64,000 bases of DNA from Hoplostethus atlanticus (lineage: Eukaryota; Chordata; Actinopteri; Trachichthyiformes; Trachichthyidae), in NCBI GenBank assembly GCA_034670405.1, contig JAXDDX010000001.1, positions 6,622,001-6,686,000 of the forward strand, read 5' to 3'. The translations under genes and the position numbers were made by a program. Position 1 is the stretch's first letter. Each line of letters begins with the position of its first letter. Below, piece by piece: positions 42,601-49,810 of this stretch. The notes beneath the pieces were generated by a model. The model searched no databases, was not told where the DNA came from, and saw nothing but the letters and a program-made list of their open reading frames with translations.

Positions 42601-45069
42601 GCAGAGACTGACCTATACCAGAGGGATAGCTTATATGATTTCTTAGATTGTTTGGTAATCCCCTTTTAAAATAGTCCTATTCTCCTACCACTGGAATAGA
42701 CAGCGAATGATCACTTATGTTTACTTCACGCAGAGGCAGAGATAATAAAGTAGCATGACGAATGCTCAGAAGCATCAAACCAAGCTTAATATAAGAACAG
42801 CAGATCTCTAGATGCTTCCATCAAAGATTTATCTGTGAGTGACTAAAACACCTTTTATTCCCCCGTCTTCTTCCATGTTTCCTCCTCTGTGCTCCCTCTC
42901 CTTCCTGCTTTTATGTCCTTCCCACCCAGTAAGGGGGGGCTTTCCTGCCCCAGCATGCTCCCGCCCCCCGCCCCCCCCCTCCTCATTCTCTGAGCCGTTG
43001 TAGACCTGGAAGCCTTCTCTGCAGGGCTCTGTCTGATATGTTTGATATATTAGGTTGTTATTCAGTCCAACTATATATCAAACATATTCCTACAGTGTCC
43101 CGCTCTGTCTCCAGCCACGTGTGCCTTATGTGTTTATGGAGATCTGTGGTCAATAACCTGTTGTTGACTGCTGAGGCAGAGATGGCCATGTGTAATTTGA
43201 CCCCCAAATAATGTATTAATCTTCATAAGGATCTTCAGTTCAGTTTGGGAGGGGTCGGTGGTGACTACCACAATATGTCACCCTCTGTTGATTTCATACT
43301 GTATAGCATATTGTAGTTTAAAGTCAAAGTTGATGTGTGGTTCTACTTTCAGCAGGCAGATGAGACGCTGGATTTTGAGGAGCAGATCCTTGAGGCAGCA
43401 AAGTCCATCGCTGCAGCCACCAGCGCTCTGGTTAAGTCTGCATCAGCGGCTCAGAGAGAACTGGTGGCACAAGGCAAGGTCAGTCAAAAACCCACTCAGA
43501 CACTCACGCGCTCTAAACAAGATCTACTACTGTGCTAGTAACTTCACGCTATATCAGCATCTTTTCTTCATCACTCTCTACCCTCCAGGTGGGATCCAAT
43601 CTAGCCAATGCAGTGGATGACGGCCAGTGGTCACAGGGTCTCATATCAGCCGTGAGTTCCTATGAGTATTATCCTAAATTTAAAATTAAAAAAATTCTTC
43701 AAATCAAACTGAATGTGAATGTGGTGCTTGCTGTAGGCGCGTATGGTAGCAGCAGCCACCAGTAACCTGTGTGAGGCAGCTAACGCCTCAGTGCAGGGCC
43801 ATGCCAGTGAGGAGAAGCTCATCTCCTCAGCCAAACAGGTTGCGGCCTCCACAGCTCAGCTCCTAGTGGCCTGTAAGGTTAAGGCAGACCAGGACTCTGA
43901 AGCCATGAGGAGACTGCAGGTAACCAACAAGACTACTTTTCTTTAACACTGTGAAACTTACTGTGCACACATGGATTGTGTGCATGCTAACTTTGAGACT
44001 GTTCTCTCCAAAGGCTGCTGGCAATGCAGTGAAGCGTGCCTCAGACAACCTGGTGAAGGCGGCTCAGAAAGCGGCATTTGACAAGGCTGATGATGATAGT
44101 GTGGTGGTGAAGACCAAATTTGTTGGAGGCATAGCTCAGGTGAGACAGTGAAAACTATTTCTGTAAGGCCTGGAAATTAAAATTGCATTTCTTTTCTCTG
44201 GCTGGCCTTTTTCATGGAACTAGTGTGTGTCTTGCTGTTCTCATGCAGAGTTCTGACATTACGTCTCAGTCATTTCTTCCTTGCCGCCGTTGTGGATAAA
44301 CAACACATCAGCTGCATTTCAAAGCTGTTTAACAGGCATTCACGGTTGCATGAACATCTAAGACTCTTGAAGAGCTTTCACATTCTTCTGTCACAGCAAA
44401 CAACTCACTTCCTTTTCATCCTTGGCCAGATTGAAAGCAATTATAGAGTCTACTGGTTCGAAAACCCTAGGGTGCCACGGGAAGCTTTAGTTTTTATCTG
44501 GAATGGGTGATTCCATATCTGAATCAGTGGTGCACCCTAGCTGGTCACCAAGGCACTTTCGACAAGTAGGTTTCCTCAACCACTTTTCAACTGTGACCCA
44601 TTTACTGAACAGTGTATGGTCACTATAATTTCAAATGTAGCTAGATGGGCATCACTATGGTACAACAATCAGAGTTACCAAATCTTTAACAGTTAAGAGA
44701 AACAAGTAGAGTAGAGTAGAGTACAACCTATATTCCCAATGTTCTGAGGAAAGATACTTGACTTGATCTCATATGTCTCATATCCAGATGTTTTTGAACT
44801 GGGTAGTGATCAATTCATATTTGAATGATCATTGGTTGATTTTATTATATTGTATGCCACACTTTCTCACCGTGAGGTCCTGTTCTGTGTATATTCTTCA
44901 ATATATCACACATTCTGTCAACTGTTCCTGTCCTCCCCAGATTATCGCTGCACAGGAGGAGATGCTGAGGAAGGAGCGAGAGCTGGAGGAGGCCAGGAAG
45001 AAGCTGGCTCAGATCAGACAGCAGCAGTACAAGTTCCTGCCCAGTGAACTGAGGGAGGACGAGGGCTGA
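2909..45069 (+). CDS. tln2: talin-2, complete coding region in 56 exons (one-base surplus in exon 33)
   Basis: Talin is a cytoplasmic adaptor: its FERM head binds integrin beta tails and its rod binds vinculin and F-actin. Translated exons match recalled human talin-2 nearly end to end, from MVALSLKICVRQCNVVKTMQ to a tail ending ELREDEG. Exon lengths sum to 7636 nt. Allowing for one extra base in exon 33 this gives 2544 residues, against 2542 in human TLN2. All junctions are phase-consistent except exon 33 to 34; all introns are GT-AG except the GC-AG intron after exon 10. The ATG at 2909 has A at -3 and G at +4 and follows an acceptor at 2870, so the 5'UTR is split and the promoter lies upstream of the window. 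A miR-190 hairpin in the intron before exon 52 supports TLN2 over TLN1. As written the exon 33 frame break would truncate the protein in rod domain R8; I think an assembly indel is likelier than a dead gene, because every other exon is intact. Confidence 0.96.
5664..5702 (+). repeat. CT microsatellite
   Basis: Interrupted CT run in tln2 intron 5. Confidence 0.9.
6385..6705 (+). repeat. pyrimidine-rich low-complexity tract
   Basis: About 320 nt of C/T-rich sequence with a strong strand bias in tln2 intron 5, including CTGTCTGTCTGT and several C runs. No coding content seen. Confidence 0.75.
7174..7209 (+). repeat. CA microsatellite
   Basis: Eighteen uninterrupted CA units in tln2 intron 5. 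Confidence 0.95.
8694..8739 (+). repeat. GA microsatellite
   Basis: Nearly pure GA run of about 46 nt in tln2 intron 5. Confidence 0.95.
9363..13522 (+). CDS. tln2: tln2 exons 6-10: FERM F2 and F3 (PTB-like) subdomains
   Basis: Exons are 9363-9490, 9802-9865, 10035-10139, 12284-12439 and 13421-13522, encoding residues 222-406. F2 begins with ARDDILNGSHPVSFDKACEF and carries the basic membrane-facing patch. F3 is PTB-like and binds the integrin NPxY motif; its key segment KRWAASPKSFTL, with the conserved Arg-Trp pair, is intact near residues 361-372, split at the exon 9/10 border. Exon 10 reads DFGEYQESYYSVQTTEGEQI and ends IDIILKK. Its donor is AAG|GCAAGT, a GC-type 5' splice site; no in-frame GT alternative is visible nearby. 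Confidence 0.95.
10140..12283 (+). other. tln2: tln2 intron 8
   Basis: 2.1 kb intron with two GT repeats and an A-rich run near 10597-10611; otherwise featureless to me. Confidence 0.85.
11487..11524 (+). repeat. GT microsatellite
   Basis: CG then GT run in the intron before tln2 exon 9. A shorter GT run lies at 11205-11230. Confidence 0.95.
12440..13420 (+). other. tln2: tln2 intron 9 with an AATTCAAAT-type motif cluster
   Basis: From 12594 to 12725 variants of CAAATTCAA and AATTCAAATT recur at least six times in both orientations. Probably degenerate A/T-rich repeat DNA; no family recognised. Confidence 0.6.
13634..17061 (+). CDS. tln2: tln2 exons 11-16: head-rod linker and rod R1
   Basis: Exons are 13634-13710, 14730-14913, 15179-15292, 15799-15907, 16527-16735 and 16963-17061, encoding residues 407-670. 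The linker (about 405-485) includes LEGDEESTMLEESVSPKK and a Gly/Ser/Met-rich stretch ending GQMHRGHMPPL; it is the most diverged part of the protein and in talins contains calpain and phosphorylation sites. R1 starts around SLAQQALMGTINSSMHAVQQ and continues through WVQNKVDESKHEIHSQVDAI. Exon 16 ends DERFQ at a weak donor, CAG|GTTGGA. Confidence 0.94.
17713..20858 (+). CDS. tln2: tln2 exons 17-20: rod R2-R3 and start of R4
   Basis: Exons are 17713-17880, 18290-18584, 19626-19792 and 20730-20858, encoding residues 671-923. Exon 17 reads DILMNLAKAVANAAAMLVLK. Exon 18, at 295 nt the longest here, contains VVSPTISSPVCQEQLVEAGK and GEPIGRYDQATDTIM. R3 is the mechanically weakest talin bundle and holds vinculin-binding helices; exon 19 reads GEMVRQARVLAQATSDLVNA with the R3 helix LLAAAKLLADATARMVEAAK. 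Exon 20 starts GAAAYPENEDQQQRLREAAE and ends KKKLVNRLE. The acceptor of exon 20 lies just after a GT repeat. Confidence 0.95.
20677..20697 (+). repeat. GT microsatellite close to an acceptor
   Basis: GT run ending about 30 nt before the acceptor of tln2 exon 20, with further GT units between. Confidence 0.95.
22106..26231 (+). CDS. tln2: tln2 exons 21-29: rod R4-R6
   Basis: Exons are 22106-22219, 22405-22518, 22651-22785, 23010-23138, 23285-23387, 24304-24512, 24937-25056, 25289-25486 and 26092-26231, encoding residues 924-1343. Recognisable segments are IAAKQAAAATTQTIAAAQNA (exon 21), PGSKMVSSAKSAVPTVADQA (23), LEKCAQDLGSTSKTVGSSMA (25), GVAARETAQALRTLAQSARG (26), VAKAVSHSLNNCVNCLPGQK (27) and STEDQIQVIGNLKNISMASS (29). 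These are four- and five-helix bundles with buried amphipathic vinculin-binding helices. Exon 24 has a poor acceptor, GGTTGAAG after a GT-rich tract, yet its reading frame and protein match are clear. Confidence 0.95.
23388..24303 (+). other. tln2: tln2 intron 25
   Basis: 0.9 kb without recognisable features. Confidence 0.75.
25487..26827 (+). other. tln2: introns 28 and 29 of tln2
   Basis: Introns flank exon 29 (26092-26231). The second has CTCF-like matches near 26468-26500 and a poly(A) run before the exon 30 acceptor. Confidence 0.65.
26828..30817 (+). CDS. tln2: tln2 exons 30-36: rod R7 with inserted R8; frame problem in exon 33
   Basis: Exons are 26828-26921, 27660-27749, 27859-27981, 28569-28713, 28934-29095, 29310-29450 and 30636-30817, encoding residues 1344-1655. 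R8 is a four-helix bundle inserted in a loop of R7; in talins R8 binds LD-motif proteins such as DLC1 and RIAM as well as vinculin. Exon 33 reads SYLVGVSDPHSQSGHEGLVD and stays in frame to NLVDPG, then has one base too many before the strong donor CAG|GTGAGA. It is 145 nt where 144 is needed for exon 34 to enter as VLSAATIVAKHTSALCNACR. Exon 36 joins to exon 37 as ITSIRDKAPGQRECDY. Confidence 0.94.
27060..27192 (+). repeat. tRNA-Lys-derived SINE with L2-type 3' tail
   Basis: The 5' part (27060-27131) keeps box A-like GACAGCTCATTTGGTAGAGC and box B GGTTCGATCCC, closest to tRNA-Lys. The acceptor stem no longer pairs and the anticodon loop reads CTCTCAT. The 3' part ends TTTGGATAAAAAACCGCCTG followed by CTAAATGAATGTAA, the tail shared by fish SINEs and L2-clade LINEs. 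It lies in the sense direction in the intron between tln2 exons 30 and 31. Confidence 0.75.
29451..30635 (+). other. tln2: tln2 intron 35
   Basis: 1.2 kb, A/T-rich in the middle; nothing supported. Confidence 0.75.
31332..34200 (+). CDS. tln2: tln2 exons 37-43: rod R9-R10
   Basis: Exons are 31332-31464, 31583-31684, 31825-31995, 32341-32487, 33016-33117, 33264-33383 and 34054-34200, encoding residues 1656-1963. R9 (about 1655-1825) is the bundle that masks the F3 integrin site in autoinhibited talin. Key segments: ALQEQLTSSVQEIGYLIDPI (exon 38), VTQLASYFEPLIVASVGLAS (39), AAHTHEAISEAAQLMKEAVD (40) and VDEGTPPEPEGSFVDYQTTM (41). Exon 43 reads VGFQIKTRVQELGHGCIYLV and ends ECARAVTEK. All junctions keep the frame. 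Confidence 0.95.
32115..32285 (+). repeat. SINE relic with V-SINE-like core
   Basis: GGGTTCAAGCCCTCG resembles a decayed box B, and about 45 nt later GTGTCCTTGAGCAAGACACT matches the conserved core of vertebrate V-SINE-type elements. Borders are approximate. It lies in the intron between tln2 exons 39 and 40. Confidence 0.55.
32488..34984 (+). other. tln2: introns 40-43 of tln2
   Basis: Introns 32488-33015, 33118-33263, 33384-34053 and 34201-34984 hold short GT and GTGACA repeats but no additional gene. Confidence 0.7.
34985..39808 (+). CDS. tln2: tln2 exons 44-50: rod R11-R12
   Basis: Exons are 34985-35151, 35500-35683, 36001-36126, 37780-37896, 38463-38648, 39149-39256 and 39703-39808, encoding residues 1964-2294. 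Segments include VSLVLSALQAGNKGTQACIT (44), ESILKTAKALVEDTKLLVAG (45), VVLINAVRDVAKALAELIGA (46), VMVTNVTSLLKTVKAVEDEA (47) and VFQSKDVPDKSTTPEEFIRM (48). Exon 49 (QAACYPEVSEELRSKALQYG) and exon 50 (VLQKPTPEQKQQLAVHSKHV) diverge more from human than their neighbours. Exon 50 begins 15 nt after a GT repeat and ends in phase 1, just before the intron with the candidate microexon. Confidence 0.95.
36127..37779 (+). other. tln2: tln2 intron 46
   Basis: Contains the hAT remnant listed separately; the right part (36841-37779) shows only an A12-type run near 37520. Confidence 0.75.
36227..36840 (-). mobile_element. internally deleted hAT DNA transposon remnant
   Basis: The left border TAGGGCTGTAACAATACAAT is typical of fish hAT termini. 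A minus-strand reading frame at 36639-36400 gives a BED zinc finger: AVWQHFVLPIKEENSNKTTD then KTKTVCKYCKRALPSKGNTS. That is the N-terminus of a ZBED/hAT transposase; the catalytic part is absent. The right border is uncertain; a weak terminal-repeat match (ATTACAGCTA) lies near 36838 and no 8-bp target duplication is clear. Located in the intron between tln2 exons 46 and 47. Confidence 0.6.
39658..39687 (+). repeat. GT microsatellite at the exon 50 acceptor
   Basis: GT run ending 15 nt before the start of tln2 exon 50; only TCTTTTATGTTTTCAG separates them, so the repeat occupies the usual branch-point region. Confidence 0.95.
39809..41141 (+). other. tln2: tln2 intron 50 containing the candidate microexon
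   Basis: The only strong internal acceptor-donor pair noticed is at 40595-40600. The rest has no recognised feature. Confidence 0.7.
40595..40600 (+). CDS. tln2: candidate 6-nt microexon of tln2 between exons 50 and 51
   Basis: A long CT tract (40560-40583) leads into TTTGCTGCCTCAG, then ATGGAG, then GTAAGTGGG, which is a near-perfect donor. Exon 50 ends in phase 1 and exon 51 starts with the matching 2 nt. Including the 6 nt therefore changes MK-G-SEWVDP to MK-DGG-SEWVDP, adding Asp-Gly with no frame change. TGC motifs directly upstream of the acceptor fit the known preference of SRRM4 (nSR100) for neural microexons. Inclusion in RNA is inferred, not seen. Confidence 0.55.
41142..45069 (+). 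CDS. tln2: tln2 exons 51-56: rod R13 (I/LWEQ actin-binding) and dimerisation helix
   Basis: Exons are 41142-41266, 43353-43478, 43589-43651, 43737-43919, 44014-44139 and 44941-45069, encoding residues 2295-2544. R13 is the THATCH (I/LWEQ) module that binds F-actin: EWVDPEDPTVIAETELLGAA, QADETLDFEEQILEAAKSIA, the DDGQWSQGLIS motif and CKVKADQDSEAMRRLQAAGN are all present. The last exon is the antiparallel dimerisation helix, IIAAQEEMLRKERELEEARK, then LAQIRQQQYKFLPSELREDEG read to the TGA. This ending is the TLN2 type; TLN1 ends in DEH. Exon 52 has a tandem CAG-CAG acceptor. Confidence 0.96.
41267..43352 (+). other. tln2: tln2 intron 51, miR-190 host
   Basis: Carries miR-190 about 250 nt before exon 52. 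C-runs after 41273 and at 42957-42984 are the only other notable sequence. Confidence 0.85.
43020..43103 (+). ncRNA. mir190a: miR-190 precursor hairpin
   Basis: The sequence folds as a hairpin with 5p arm TGATATGTTTGATATATTAG plus GT at 43034-43055 and 3p arm CTATATATCAAACATATTCC plus T at 43071-43091. The 5p product equals recalled vertebrate miR-190a in every base. The loop TGTTATTCAGTC differs slightly from human. The hairpin is on the sense strand in the intron between tln2 exons 51 and 52, the known host location of MIR190A, so it is probably co-transcribed with tln2. This placement is strong independent evidence that the host is talin-2. Confidence 0.96.
44140..44940 (+). other. tln2: tln2 intron 55
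   Basis: Final intron, 0.8 kb; a short GTAGA tandem repeat near 44707, nothing else. Confidence 0.75.
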
Positions 45070-47165
45070 TGGGCTGAGCAGGCAGGATATGAGCCTCTGT
45101 TTGGACCGTCTTGTCATGGAGAGACGTTGCCGATGTATGATTGGCTGCTTCACTCTCTTATAATTGAGGAATATACAGCACTTGAAACAGGCCTGTTTGA
45201 CCGAGAAACAAGTGCCTGTGCTCTATAGTGTATTTGTACGTGTGTGTGTATGTGTGTGTGACGTGTGTATGTATTTGTCAGAGAATGGAATTGACATTCA
45301 GATTTCAATAAGGAGAAGGTTGTTACAGTCACTAGAAAACAAGTTAAGACAGTATATCTTAATGGTTATGGTAGGCTATATGATAGCAGGCATCGCTGTT
45401 TCGTGAGCATCACTGAACGTTACAATCATGGGTCAAAATGTTATGAATGCAGATCTTCTATCTTCGTTGAATGTGACAGAAGCAGGTTTAGAGCAAACAC
45501 AAATGGGCTGATCATACTTCTGAAACTAGGGAGCCAGAGCTTCTACTCCATATGTAACAACCTTCACAGAGTCAATCACATGCCAGGAACTTGATGCCTC
45601 ATTTCACCACTGGCTTGCATGCACCATAATGTCTATACATATCAATGAAGCTACTAACCAATAGAGTAGTGTAGAGTGGAAAGGCACTTGTATTTTACTA
45701 ATAAAAATGTGAACTTGAGGTTTGCTGTTGAACTAGTAAACCTTCTGAAGAAATTGTTTCTAAAGATTGTTCAGCTTAACATCAAACAGTGGGAGGTTCT
45801 GATCAAAGTGGAAGATGAAGTAAAAAGAGTAATAGTTATGAATAGATATTCATTCTTGACCTAATAACTCATTTTAAATTTTCGAAGCGTGAAGTGAAAT
45901 AAGCGGTGGTCTATCTATCTATCTGTGACCAAATCCGTCACGTTCCTTGGGAAGGTCGCCACGCCATGCATCCCCCGCCCCCCCACCCCCACCAACCCTA
46001 CTTTCGTCATACGCACTGAGCTGTGCCAGGAAGATATGTTTACATTATTTGTCATGTTTGTGCTTTCTGTCTTTCGTGTTTTAATTCCAATCCTATTGAC
46101 AGTGGCCAGATTTTGTTCGGGAGCTCCACTGTACACAACCATTACTATTATTCTCCACCAGCCACAGCCTGTCATGGCAGAGGCATTTTCACTTTAGACT
46201 CTGTCTCTAGCAATACATTACATTGAATGTTCTAGCAAATCAATCAGTTTTGGTTGGAAGATTGTGTGTGCAATCATATTTGGCTTTGAGCTCATGAACA
46301 AGAAGAAGGCTGCAGAATGCACTGAGATTGCTTATACCCTTATGCACTGCGGAAGGCAATTAACGGCTTCCATTGACTTCAATGTAGGACACCCTCCTGA
46401 CAAACTAGAAGAAAATAGCTTCAAGCTCTGATTGGGGAAACTAATTCAATGATAACTCTGTTTGCATAGTATATTAACCTATAATATCTTGGTACCCAGT
46501 ACATCACCTCGGTTCATTCTTGTCAGTGTCTGGTCTGCATTGTGTACTAGTGCCTTACTTGAGTCTGCCCTGCGAGCAGCTGAAGAGCAGGCTGGGTGGG
46601 AGCCTTAGCCTTGTGCTCTCTGGATCAGAACATTATGCCAGTCTAATCCCTGTCAGGGTCTTAAACTGTCACCTAGTCCTATGCCATACAATACAATGCC
46701 TTGGCTGGTGGCCTATCTGCCTACCATCTTATATGCTGATATAAAAGGGCCTCCCTGGATACCTTAGGATTTAGAGACTATATTGGAAGACTAACACTAC
46801 ACGGCATTCCATGAGCATGTGACAATTTGTTATTAAAAGAAATTGTTTCCGCTTTGAAATTCATTAATGATACCAAGTCCCTCTTAAATGTTGGACTGAA
46901 TAATTTCCTTGTTTCATTGTTTAAACACTATAAAATGAAGTTTTTATCAATAAATGTAATAATTATCCTGAGATATATTGTCTAACCGATTTGTCTGAGT
47001 ATTATCTAAAATAGTAAAAGGTTACTAGCTCTGTTATGAATAAGTGTTGTGCTTTCTTTAACAGACTGCATTAGTTTTATGATTTCATGCTGTATGTATA
47101 ATATTTATCTGGTCACAAAGTATTTTTTGTATTCACCAAAAATAAAAAAAAGATTTGAAACAACC
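45070..47165 (+). other. tln2: tln2 3'UTR with several poly(A) signals
   Basis: Non-coding DNA follows the TGA at 45067-45069. AATAAA hexamers lie at 45700-45705, 46949-46954 and 47141-47146. The last is followed within about 45 nt by a T/GT-rich stretch, a good downstream element, so I place the distal cleavage site near 47165. A short (CTAT)n run lies near 45911. UTR length is an inference; transcript ends are not visible in DNA. Confidence 0.5.
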
Positions 47166-47801
47166 AGTTCAGTTCAGATTATTTTTTTGTTTTTTGATGT
47201 TTATGTTTATAGTCAGAATTAAGGAGCTTTACATTGGAAGAATGTCTCCAGAGAAAAAAAGTCATCCTACATTCTTTCCAGTAGATGTCAGTATTATACT
47301 TCATAGTTCAGTTTGAGGGGTCACTGAGTGTTTGGAGAAATATGCTCTAGTGGAAGGCCTGGCAAAGTTAGCCAGACCAAATATGGACATAGTATACGCA
47401 CTTTTTTCCCCTCGGTTCACAGTCCAGACCTTGAACTATGCAGAGATTCCCATTTAGATGTTTTGTTGCAGTGATGAGACTTGTACTCCCGGTTACACAG
47501 TCTGACGTGCATACGGGAAGAAGAAGAAACGTGAAAACCAACTTCAGTGCTGTTGATAGACACCCTCATGTTGACATCACGTTGGCCTGCTACAAGTCAA
47601 GTTGGGTTTGAACTTGGCCTGTTCTTCTCAGGTGATAGCTGAGCTGATTCCCTGTCAGCGGCTGAGGTGCCTAGCACAATACACTGGGCCTTCCTAATGA
47701 GCACCATATTTGGTTGTTGGAGTGTTTGGGTGCAAGGCCAGGCCACACAGTGAAGAGGGGAAACTGAAGCCATGTGTTTAACAGGGAGTGCCGTTCTACA
47801 A

Positions 47802-47838
47802 CTCTTTCGTTCTTTCTCTTTCTCTCTCTTTCTCCCTT

Positions 47839-47875
<37 letters not shown>
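47802..47875 (+). repeat. CT-rich plus CA compound microsatellite
   Basis: TTTC/CTCT tract followed by CA units, downstream of the tln2 poly(A) region. Confidence 0.9.
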
Positions 47876-49679
47876 GAATGATGTTTGTCTGGTTAAGTCT
47901 GGCATTTGTATTGAGCTATCAAAACCCTCAGTAGATGAGTAATATTCAGCAGAGCCCATGGTCTAGCCGAGTCTGTCCTCTTATTGTCATGAACTCAGTG
48001 ATTGCAGACTAATTAGTAAACCACTATATTATAGTGTAATCAAGTTTCCACCAAGACCGTGCATTTATAGTCCTGTTCTGCAAAATTTCTATTTGGCAGA
48101 GAAGCATGAATACTTCCATGACCCCAGCATGATTTTTGTACCAAATAGTAATTATTCTGTTATTTATGCTATCATTCTCTCGTGCACTCAGCCACCCCTC
48201 TGTCTCACTTTTTCACCCCATATCTCTTATGTTCTCGCTCTCTGTTTCTCTATCTCTCTTTCACCTGTAGTCAAAGAAGACTCTGAATCATGTTTCTCTA
48301 AGGCAAGAATGGAGGCGTGGCAGTTGGCATTAAAGAGAGTTCCTGTCACCCATGTCCTTCACATTCATGTATGGAGGCCAGATGCACCTTGCACCTGCAC
48401 ACTATAGGTTTGATGTCTGATATCGTACACCGTATGTCATCAATAACCACCAGTGATGGGCTAACCTCCCAAATGTGTTACATTAGCTGTGTGGAAGGTT
48501 TGTTTTACAGTCAGTGTTGCTTGTGCTGTGCCTAATCCCCCACAGCCTATAGCAGCCATTTAGTTCAGGCTTTGTTCCCATCTCAAATTCACAAAAATGA
48601 AGCCAGGTCAACCCATGGCTAAACTAACTGACATCGGGTCAACTCTCAAACACTTTCACCTTTTTTTGCACATAGATCAAATTCATCCATGTGCAAAAGC
48701 ATAAACACTTGAATGAATGTGCTTCTTAAATCAAATCTAAGTTATGTTCCATAAGTGAGAACGATACAAAGGCATGGAGTGATGGTTTAGTTTTGAGGAC
48801 AGCATCAGTGGAATTAGAGATGTCAGAGCCCACAACATGGGAGTATCCTCACATTGTTAATAGTGCTCTTTAAAATATTGATATATATCAGTTGCTGTAT
48901 TGGTCTTTTGGGAATAAACTATACAGTTGTATTGCTAGACTCAACAGAAGTGAGTTGGGATAGAAGAAAACTGTAAATGAATGAGCTCTGTCAAGTTCGA
49001 TGATGTTTTTTGCCTAGAAAACCAGTCCAATCAATGCTGAAACTGGAACAGGTTCAGAGACCGTCATGCTTTCTCTCATTTACAGTGTAGGCAGAGGGAA
49101 GCAGTCACTGCCCTGAGCCAAATGGATCTGTTTCTCCTCCTCCAGCAGAAAGAGGAGAAAGGGGAAGCGGGGTTTGGAAAAAATGTATGTCAGGAAAGGT
49201 TTTTTGGTTTGGGGTTGTGCATTCTGAACAGACTGTATTGGGATTGTGATACTGTATATATACTGTGGACTGAGGAAGAGGCTTTGGGAATGAGAAGTTA
49301 AAAGTCCATTTTCAAGAAGAGGTAAATTCCAACTTACCCAAACTGACAAAATAGTGGAAACAAGTATTATTCTTAGGTTAATTGCCAGTACATGTTTAGC
49401 TTCAGTCCATGTCAGGATGTTTCACATAGTCCAGGCCCAGTGGTGGTATGGTAGTTTATTTGAATTGAACCCCGAAGTCCAGTTGTAGGTCGTCATGTTA
49501 TGGTGAAAGTTGTGAAAAAGAAATATCCAAACCTCCCAGAAATGTTGGTCCTCATCTAAGGTATTTTGACAGCTGGTTTGCCATTTTTCTGTTTTCTACC
49601 TCTGCTTTATGGTACTTCTCTTTTAATGTAGGCTAAATTCAACACCATCCTTTATATATCATGTCATGGTGCCCTCTTG

Positions 49680-49810
49680 GTCAGACTGTCCTGTAACTGA
49701 AAGTTTGAATCTCTCCCGCTGCTAATGTATCCATCTTTGTCCAAGTGTCCTTGAGCAAGAAACTGAAGCTGTACCTGCTCCAGGAGCGCTGCTGGTGACG
49801 TACATGTACT
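49680..49810 (+). repeat. second SINE relic with the same core
   Basis: AGTTTGAATCTCTCCC (box B-like) is followed by AAGTGTCCTTGAGCAAGAAA, the core seen at 32170-32195. The copy is more decayed and its borders are approximate. Intergenic. Confidence 0.5.

Noticed and set aside
2909-45069. Talin-1 (TLN1) identity
   Set aside because: The C-terminus ELREDEG, the linker GQMHRGHMPPL, the miR-190 host intron and the tpm1 neighbour all fit TLN2.
28569-45069. tln2 as a decaying pseudogene
   Set aside because: One frame break in 7.6 kb of otherwise perfect coding sequence with intact splice sites does not look like pseudogene decay.
45915-46197. Short overlapping open frames on both strands after tln2
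   Set aside because: They lie in the 3'UTR, have no recognisable domain and no splice context.
47597-47959. Minus-strand frame with an Arg/Glu-rich segment
   Set aside because: The charged run is the CT/GA microsatellite at 47802-47875 read as protein.
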